This document shows positions 58,924 to 64,000 of a stretch of DNA of 64,000 bases, piece after piece. Position numbers and translations under genes: made by a program. Each line of letters begins with the position of its first letter. Position 1 is the stretch's first letter. Source of the stretch: Ochrobactrum sp. Marseille-Q0166 (lineage in GTDB: Bacteria; Pseudomonadota; Alphaproteobacteria; Rhizobiales; Rhizobiaceae); NCBI RefSeq assembly GCF_014397025.1, contig NZ_JACJUO010000002.1:728501-792500 (forward strand), given 5' to 3'. The notes under the pieces are model-generated. The model was not told the origin of the DNA and made no database searches. It worked only from the letters and a program-made list of their open reading frames with translations.

Positions 58924-60810
58924 ATGAGCAGCATATCGACCATAAAAGCGCGGTTGGCGAAAGTCTGGACTGGATTGTTTAATTCGGTATCTCAGGTTCG
59001 AGCGTCGGCTTCGACGGCTTTGGTTGCAGTGGCGGTTCTAACAGCAATGGCGCCTTCGCAGGCATCGGCTGAAACCCGCACACTGAAGCTCTATTATGTC
59101 CACACCGGTGAAAAGGCAGAAATCACCTTCAAGAAGAATGGTAAGTTTCTGCCCGATGGCTTGAAGAAGCTTAACGTCTTCCTTCGTGATTGGCGTCGCA
59201 ACGAGCCAACAAGAATGGACCCACGCCTTTTTGATCTTGTGTGGCAGGTTTATCGCTCTACCGGCTCCAACCAATATATCACTGTCGTTTCGGCCTATCG
59301 TTCGCCAGCGACCAACAATATGCTTCGCTCCAAGACAAGTGGCGTTGCTAAAAAAAGCCAACATACACTTGGCCGTGCGATGGACTTTTTCATTCCGGGC
59401 GTCCCGCTTGCAAAACTTCGCGCAATTGGTATGCGCTATCAGATAGGTGGTGTCGGCTATTACCCTCGTTCAGGGTCGCCTTTTACCCATATGGACGTCG
59501 GTAATGTCCGCTCTTGGCCACGCATGAGCCGTCGTGAGCTGCTGGCTCTGTTCCCGGACGGAAAAACGGCGCACATCCCCGCTGACGGTAAGCCATTGCC
59601 GGGCTATGAGCAGGCTCTTGCTATGATTGAACGGCAGAAGGCAAGTGGCGGTAACGTGATGATGGCGAGCAACTCGACACCACGTAAAAGCAAAACGTTG
59701 TTTGGCGCGCTATTCGGTGGCGGTGGCGCTGATGAAGAAGAAGATAATGGTGATGTAGCACCCGCCGCTGCTCGTCCGGCACGCGCTGCTCCTGTCCGTC
59801 AGGCACCTACACCAGCGGCACCAGTACAAACACCGCAGCCCGAGGCCATGGTTGCATCGTTGCCAGCACGCAATGCGCCTGTCCCAATCCAGGCTCCGCG
59901 CCCTGCGGCAATTGTTGAAACGCCGCCACAAGTGGAAGAAGTACCTGCTCCTGCTGTTGCATTTAACGTTCCAATTCCTTCCCGCAAACCTGCCAATGCT
60001 GCACAGGACGCAATCGCTCTCGCGGCAGCTGCAAATCCTGAGCTTAATTCCGCAGAACAAATTGCAGATGCGAGTACAAACGCTATGTTGACGGGTTTTG
60101 TTCCCGTCCCATCCTTGCGTCCACAGCAGGAAGCTTCACAGCAGATTGCAGCTGCAATTGTTCCAGGTGTGCGCCCTGAGCAAAACCCACAGGATGCGAT
60201 CGCGCAGATCGTAAATGACAACCCGCATTCAACAGCGACAGTTACAAATTCCGCTGATGCTATCGCACAGGGTGCCGCAGCCGCTTATCCGGTGCCAAAA
60301 GAATCGCCCCGTGCTAATACGCAATTGGCAATGGTTTCCAAAAGGGATGAGATTGGCGAGCTGATCGCTCCACCGGAAGACAATTTTGACGCGCAGCCTG
60401 TTGCTGTTGCAAAGCCGCAGCCTGTGAAAATCGCTCCAGTCAAGACTGCATCGGTTGCAAAGACTGCCCCATCGCGCTCGCACATTGCAGCAGTAGGCAA
60501 GGGGGCTAAAACCGGCGTTCGTTCGACTGGCAAAAGCGATAGGCGTGTTGCTGCCGTTTCTTCGCGTCCAAAACCTGTGGTTCAGCCAGCTGCTATTCCC
60601 GCTTCTGCTGTTGCTATGTCGACGGATTCTGTTGCGCAGGCCGCACCGGCAACAAGTGCTGTACTGCGTAATGACGCAATGCGCTCGGCGCCAGCTATGG
60701 TTTACACCGCTGGCTTCCAGCGCGGCGATCTGCCAAGCGAACGCGCAAATAAATTCAGCGGCAACGCCGTCACCTTCCTGACTGTGGCGAAGTTCACTGA
60801 AACGAACTGA
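58924..60810 (+). CDS. Secreted DUF882 / M15-like protein with long Ala/Pro-rich tail
   Basis: I choose the ATG at 58924 (MSSISTIKARL) because it gives a signal segment (~27-50, ending SQASAET); the open frame to 58765 has no good site. Residues ~55-200 form a YcbK/DUF882 domain related to M15 zinc peptidases: VVSAYRSPATN, SQHTLGRAMDFF (His and Asp ligands) and SPFTHMDVGNVRSWPR. The remaining ~420 residues are low-complexity, Ala/Pro/Gln/Val-rich, with repeated short units such as VPIPSRKPAN, VPSLRPQQ and AIAQIVNDN. The enzyme domain probably cuts peptidoglycan peptides in the periplasm; the tail may span the wall. Confidence 0.85.
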   Translation: MSSISTIKARLAKVWTGLFNSVSQVRASASTALVAVAVLTAMAPSQASAETRTLKLYYVHTGEKAEITFKKNGKFLPDGLKKLNVFLRDWRRNEPTRMDPRLFDLVWQVYRSTGSNQYITVVSAYRSPATNNMLRSKTSGVAKKSQHTLGRAMDFFIPGVPLAKLRAIGMRYQIGGVGYYPRSGSPFTHMDVGNVRSWPRMSRRELLALFPDGKTAHIPADGKPLPGYEQALAMIERQKASGGNVMMASNSTPRKSKTLFGALFGGGGADEEEDNGDVAPAAARPARAAPVRQAPTPAAPVQTPQPEAMVASLPARNAPVPIQAPRPAAIVETPPQVEEVPAPAVAFNVPIPSRKPANAAQDAIALAAAANPELNSAEQIADASTNAMLTGFVPVPSLRPQQEASQQIAAAIVPGVRPEQNPQDAIAQIVNDNPHSTATVTNSADAIAQGAAAAYPVPKESPRANTQLAMVSKRDEIGELIAPPEDNFDAQPVAVAKPQPVKIAPVKTASVAKTAPSRSHIAAVGKGAKTGVRSTGKSDRRVAAVSSRPKPVVQPAAIPASAVAMSTDSVAQAAPATSAVLRNDAMRSAPAMVYTAGFQRGDLPSERANKFSGNAVTFLTVAKFTETN

Positions 60811-60834
60811 CCGTCCGCGACATCAAGATAAGAG

Positions 60835-60861
60835 AAAAGGGGCCTGCAAGGCCCCTTTTTT
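60835..60861 (+). terminator. Rho-independent terminator of the DUF882 gene
   Basis: Arms AAAAGGGGCC and GGCCCCTTTT around TGCAA, ending in T's. Confidence 0.88.
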
Positions 60862-60882
60862 ATTCGGCTGTTTAAAGCTTAG

Positions 60883-60925
60883 AGCATAATTCCGTTAGCT
60901 TGGATCAGTTTAAGGTAAAATAGAG
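60883..60925 (+). repeat. Dispersed repeat family B, forward copy
   Basis: Contains AGCATAATTCCGTTAGC and TTGGATCAGTTTAAGG, matching the reverse of 36702-36752. A diverged relative (AGAGCATAAGTCCG...GATCTGATCC) lies at about 22957-22986. Confidence 0.5.
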
Positions 60926-60959
60926 TGAACTTTTGGCGTCCAATAGGACGTCCGGCTCT

Positions 60960-61598
60960 CTATCCCTTCAAGGCTGCAGCTTCCGTGGCAAGCTTGGTGA
61001 TGCCGTCCCAGTCGCCCGCTTCAAGCAGTTCCTTCGGTGCAACCCATGATCCACCGACACAGATCACATTTGGCAACGAAAGATAGGTCTTCGCATTTGC
61101 AAGGCTGATGCCACCAGTGGGGCAGAACATTGTTCCGGCCAGTGGCGAGGATAGGGCTTTGAGGAATGATGCGCCGCCTGCCTGTTCTGCCGGGAAGAAT
61201 TTGAGATGCGAATAGCCTTCTTCGCGAAGAGCAAGCATCTCGCTCGGCGTGATGGCCGCAGGAAGCAGAGGCACGTCACTGTCATCGGCGGCAGCGAGAA
61301 TATACTTCGTCGCACCAGGGCTTACGATAAAGCGCGAGCCGGCCTTTGCTGCTTCCTCATATTGCTTTGCATTGAGAACGGTGCCTGCACCGACGATTGC
61401 CTCGGGCACTTCCGATGCGACTGCGCGGATGGCGTCGAGTGCTGCAGCCGTACGCAGGGTGATTTCGATTGCTGGCAATCCGCCCTTCGCCAACGCACGT
61501 GCCAGAGGAACCGCATGTTCTAACTTGTCAATCAGCAAGACGGGGATGACTGGCTGGCCTTGCAGGACGGGAACGAGAAGATCGGTTTTCTGCGGCAT
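60960..61598 (-). CDS. eda: KDPG aldolase (2-dehydro-3-deoxy-phosphogluconate aldolase)
   Basis: Start at the ATG at 61598 (MPQKTDLLVP); the frame is open to 61649. The 212-residue class I aldolase splits KDPG to pyruvate and glyceraldehyde 3-phosphate in the Entner-Doudoroff route. Catalytic Glu lies in AIEITLRT (~48-55), the Schiff-base Lys in GYSHLKFFPAEQAGG (~130-144), and phosphate contacts in FCPTGGISLANA (~158-169). No other Entner-Doudoroff genes are in this window. Confidence 0.93.
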   Translation of the reverse strand: MPQKTDLLVPVLQGQPVIPVLLIDKLEHAVPLARALAKGGLPAIEITLRTAAALDAIRAVASEVPEAIVGAGTVLNAKQYEEAAKAGSRFIVSPGATKYILAAADDSDVPLLPAAITPSEMLALREEGYSHLKFFPAEQAGGASFLKALSSPLAGTMFCPTGGISLANAKTYLSLPNVICVGGSWVAPKELLEAGDWDGITKLATEAAALKG

Positions 61599-61702
61599 GG
61601 GCTTGCTCTTCTGCTGATACGTGAATGTAAAAATCGATTTAAAGCGCATGGCCTTGTTTGTCTACCGCTCACATCAAAACCGATGCGATGCGCGAACTAC
61701 AT

Positions 61703-62314
61703 TCAGGCCACTTTGATTAAGTCGCCAACACTTCGGTTCCAGCGTTCAAAGGCTGCAGCCAAGCGGGTGTGATATTGATTATGCGCGAAGGCTGGCCCGT
61801 TATAGCGGCGTGCAAAACTGCGCCAGTCTTTCCGCTCCAGTTCGGTCTTCAATCCGGCTTTATCGATGAAGTTCAGCATCAGCCTGACCTGTCCACCAAC
61901 GGAACTGCGCACTTCCCTCACAAGTTCATCAATGCTGTTGTAGCCCAGCCATTCCCAATGGGCACCCATCACCTGACCAAGCCCCCATGAGGTCGATTCA
62001 AGCGCTGCGTTTTTATGAATAGACATGGCCCGATTAAGCAAAAGCCAGCGCTCGCGCTGCGTTTTGGGATTGCGTACACGCCCTGCCTCCGGGGCTGATA
62101 ATCCTGCTTTACGCGCCTGATCGCGAATACGGCCTTTGAGCCTGCGGTCGAAATAATGGCCTTCAAAGCGTATTGCCGGTTCTTTTACGCCGTTGACATC
62201 GAAAAGTGCGCGACCGCCACTTTCCACCTCGGTTACCGCCAGAAGTGCCGCCGGATCAATTCCTGCTTGCCTCGCCAGTGAAATAATTTCTGCAAAAGTT
62301 TCCGTATCGAACAT
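61703..62314 (-). CDS. N-acetylmuramidase family protein (phage-endolysin type)
   Basis: Start at the ATG at 62314 after GAGGAGA; the frame runs open to 62452. The 203-residue protein is almost entirely one N-acetylmuramidase (DUF3380) domain: ALLAVTEVESGGRALFD (~22-38) with the catalytic Glu, AIRFEGHYFDRRL (~46-58), STSWGLGQVMGAHWEWLGY (~107-125), and KDWRSFARRYNGPAF. No signal peptide is evident, as in phage endolysins that need a holin or another export route. No phage genes flank it here, so it looks like a domesticated enzyme. Its function in the cell is unknown. Confidence 0.85.
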   Translation of the reverse strand: MFDTETFAEIISLARQAGIDPAALLAVTEVESGGRALFDVNGVKEPAIRFEGHYFDRRLKGRIRDQARKAGLSAPEAGRVRNPKTQRERWLLLNRAMSIHKNAALESTSWGLGQVMGAHWEWLGYNSIDELVREVRSSVGGQVRLMLNFIDKAGLKTELERKDWRSFARRYNGPAFAHNQYHTRLAAAFERWNRSVGDLIKVA

Positions 62315-62444
62315 CAGGTTTCTCCTCGTGCAAACCGTGTTTACTGACGTCGGATTTTCGCTTGTCTTGAGAGATTGGGGATAAATAACTTGAATTTGCT
62401 GCGTTCGAGGACTAGTTCGGAGGAAATTTGGAAGAGATCGAACG

Positions 62445-63365
62445 ATGAGCAATCTGCCTTTTACTGTTGCCGCCCTTTATTGCTTTGCGCCGCTGCCGCA
62501 ATATGAAAGCCTGCGCGAGCCGCTGGCCGAACTTTGCTGTGCGAATGGGATCAAGGGGACGCTGTTGCTTGCGGCGGAAGGCATTAATGGCACGGTTGCG
62601 GGCTCAGCAGACGCAATCGAAAAGCTCGTAAAATACATTACCGCTGTCCCCGGTCTTGCCAACCCTGAACTCAAATACTCCCATGCGACAGAAATGCCCT
62701 TCTATCGCATGAAGGTGCGATTGAAGCGTGAAATCGTCACCATGGGGGTAGATGGCATTGATCCGCTGAAAAGCGTTGGCACTTATGTTGCCCCCAAGGA
62801 TTGGAATGCGCTGATTGCCGATGAAGATACGGTCGTTGTCGATACGCGCAACGATTACGAATATGCCATTGGCACCTTCGAAGGCGCACTTGATCCTAAC
62901 ACCAAGACATTTCGCGAATTTCCGCAATGGGTGGAGCAGAACCGCGACAAGCTTGAAGGCAAGAAGATTGCCATGTTCTGTACGGGCGGCATCCGTTGCG
63001 AGAAGGCGACAGCCTTCGTCAAGGGGCTCGGCTTTGATGATGTTTTCCATCTCAAGGGCGGCATTCTGAAATATCTTGAAGAAGTGCCACGTGAAGAAAG
63101 CATGTGGAACGGTGAATGCTTCGTGTTTGATGAACGCGTGGCAATAGGTCATGGTCTGACGGAAAGCGATATCGAGCTTTGCCGCGCCTGCCGTCGTCCG
63201 ATTACCGCAGAAGACAAACTTTCGCAGTTCTTCGAGGAAGGCATTTCCTGCGCTGGTTGTTATGACGAACGCACGCCGGAAGATCGCGCGCGTTTCGCTG
63301 AGCGCGAAAAGCAGGTCAAGCTCGCCAAGCTTCGTGGCTCAAGCCACAAGCACATCGGACGCTAA
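62445..63365 (+). CDS. trhO: tRNA uridine(34) hydroxylase (rhodanese-domain, YceA family)
   Basis: A 306-residue cytosolic protein that hydroxylates U34 of certain tRNAs on the way to mo5U/cmo5U in an oxygen-dependent route. An N-terminal acylphosphatase-like domain (~5-95; [20 protein letters not shown]) is followed by a rhodanese domain (~115-215; [20 protein letters not shown]) with the active-site [10 protein letters not shown] near residue 180, and a C-terminal Cys-rich part ([16 protein letters not shown]) that may bind metal. Length matches TrhO. It is divergent from the muramidase gene. Confidence 0.92.
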   Translation: MSNLPFTVAALYCFAPLPQYESLREPLAELCCANGIKGTLLLAAEGINGTVAGSADAIEKLVKYITAVPGLANPELKYSHATEMPFYRMKVRLKREIVTMGVDGIDPLKSVGTYVAPKDWNALIADEDTVVVDTRNDYEYAIGTFEGALDPNTKTFREFPQWVEQNRDKLEGKKIAMFCTGGIRCEKATAFVKGLGFDDVFHLKGGILKYLEEVPREESMWNGECFVFDERVAIGHGLTESDIELCRACRRPITAEDKLSQFFEEGISCAGCYDERTPEDRARFAEREKQVKLAKLRGSSHKHIGR

Positions 63366-63377
63366 TTTTTTTTGAAC

Positions 63378-63421
63378 GCGCATCTTAGTCCGAAAACCGC
63401 TTCACACTTTTCGGGATGCGC
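63378..63421 (-). repeat. Dispersed palindromic hairpin repeat, copy A4
   Basis: Outer arms GCGCATC/GATGCGC and inner arms CCGAAAA/TTTTCGG; nearly identical to A1 (24136-24179) and in the same reversed orientation relative to A2/A3. It starts 12 bases after the trhO stop. Confidence 0.8.
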
Positions 63422-63425
63422 TTTG

Positions 63426-63455
63426 ATGATGCGGTTCTTTTGCCGCATCATTCTT
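63426..63455 (+). terminator. Hairpin, probable trhO terminator
   Basis: Nine-base arms ATGATGCGG and CCGCATCAT with a T-rich loop, followed by TCTTCT. Confidence 0.6.
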
Positions 63456-63719
63456 CTCAGCACTAGCCAAAGCTCATACTCCCCTTTAAGGTGGCCATGT
63501 TTTCGGAACGATATGAATTCGTTACGGAAATTCTGGGCGGCTTTTGCATGGACGCCCGTGTGAAAAGGGTCTGACGGCATCCGGGTCGCGTTTGCCTCCA
63601 TCATACCCATCATCGCAAGTTGAGCATCTCGACAGGTCTTGATGCTCGAACAAACGGCGGCGGATTTTTTCCGGCATGTGATGGTGTTTGCCCGAAATAC
63701 GGGCTTTATGGAGGTGACA
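63456..63719. other. Intergenic region upstream of modA
   Basis: It holds the modA promoter region. A 25-codon frame (63497-63574, MFSERYEFVTEIL...) with AAGGTGG before its ATG could be a leader peptide but is unproven. A small hairpin GCCCG-AAATA-CGGGC at 63691-63705 lies just before the modA ribosome site. I see no clear ModE site. Confidence 0.4.
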
Positions 63720-64000
63720 ATGAAAAAAATTATCGCGGCGTTTCTTATTTCGGTTGCAGCCGGTGCTGCGTCGGTTGCTCATGCTGCCGAGAAGGTCACG
63801 GTTTTTGCTGCAGCCAGCATGAAGGATGTGATCGAGGAAGCCGCCAAGCAGTTCAAGGCCAAGGACGGCACGGAAGTCGTGGCTTCCTTTGCTTCGTCTT
63901 CGGTTCTGGCTAAACAGATTGAGCAGGGTGCTCCGGCACAGATTTTCATTTCTGCCGATCTCGACTGGATGGATTATGTCGAGAAAGTAGACATGATCGA
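63720..64000 (+). CDS. modA: Molybdate ABC transporter substrate-binding protein, 3' end missing
   Basis: The ATG at 63720 follows GGAGG, and the frame is open to the window edge (93 codons). The signal peptide (MKKIIAAFLISVAAGAASVAHA) is followed by VTVFAAASMKDVIEEAAKQF, ASFASSSVLAKQIEQGAPAQIFISADLDWMDYVE, the hallmark N-terminal half of ModA, where the Ser of AAAS and of SSS contact molybdate. The modBC genes should follow outside the window. Confidence 0.93.
   Translation, partial: MKKIIAAFLISVAAGAASVAHAAEKVTVFAAASMKDVIEEAAKQFKAKDGTEVVASFASSSVLAKQIEQGAPAQIFISADLDWMDYVEKVDMI

Noticed and set aside
63362..63613. 83-codon leftward frame after trhO
   Set aside because: It includes hairpin repeat A4 and the probable trhO terminator; no ribosome site.
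1..64000. CRISPR array or insertion sequence
   Set aside because: No regularly spaced direct repeats with unique spacers, and no transposase-like frame with terminal inverted repeats was seen.

Overview
The window looks like chromosomal DNA of a Brucellaceae alphaproteobacterium (Ochrobactrum/Brucella type). This rests on an Omp10-like lipoprotein, a CpdR / N-formylglutamate amidohydrolase / suhB-type RNA / HisN block, homospermidine synthase, a Brucella-type outer-membrane barrel protein and dispersed Rhizobiales hairpin repeats. The genus assignment is from recognition of protein families and gene order, not from a search.

Positions 1 to about 17,420 are the right part of a lambda-like (siphovirus) prophage, read left to right: head morphogenesis, neck, tail terminator, tail tube, a tail assembly chaperone pair joined by an apparent -1 frameshift, tape measure, tail-tip proteins, a 1,025-residue J-like host-specificity protein, a tail fibre, then a lysis cassette (GH19-type endolysin, overlapping Rz/Rz1 spanins, a DUF1515-type membrane protein). 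Packaging, capsid, integrase and repressor genes lie off the left edge. Two blocks of reversed genes interrupt the tail operon (about 3,590-6,420 and 9,466-10,143); these look like morons, and the first gene of each is preceded by the same ~32-base element. The prophage abuts the 3' end of a tRNA-Val(GAC) gene at 17,557-17,631, the probable attachment site.

The rest is core chromosome. Positions 17,745-24,089 hold cpdR, an N-formylglutamate amidohydrolase, an mmgR/suhB-type small RNA antisense upstream of hisN, a lysophospholipase-like hydrolase, a small secreted protein, an Hsp20 gene with an RpoH-type promoter and a ROSE-like thermometer, and a threonine aldolase. Positions 24,905-31,192 are the gltBD glutamate synthase operon, followed by a CycA-type permease. 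Positions 32,853-37,684 hold a degenerate SGNH-fold protein, an MltB-type transglycosylase, galU and a LysR regulator divergent from a ferric-siderophore uptake operon (receptor, binding protein, double-length permease, cytochrome b561-like protein, no ATPase) at 37,825-43,451.

Positions 43,423-56,925 hold a LysR/MFS pair, an outer-membrane barrel protein, kdsD, an nfeD / SPFH / ferrochelatase operon, omp10, homospermidine synthase, and a pepF-pabB-pabC operon. Positions 57,144-64,000 hold an NtrC-like regulator that has lost the residues needed for sigma-54 activation, a DUF882/M15-type secreted protein, KDPG aldolase, a phage-type N-acetylmuramidase, trhO and the start of modA.
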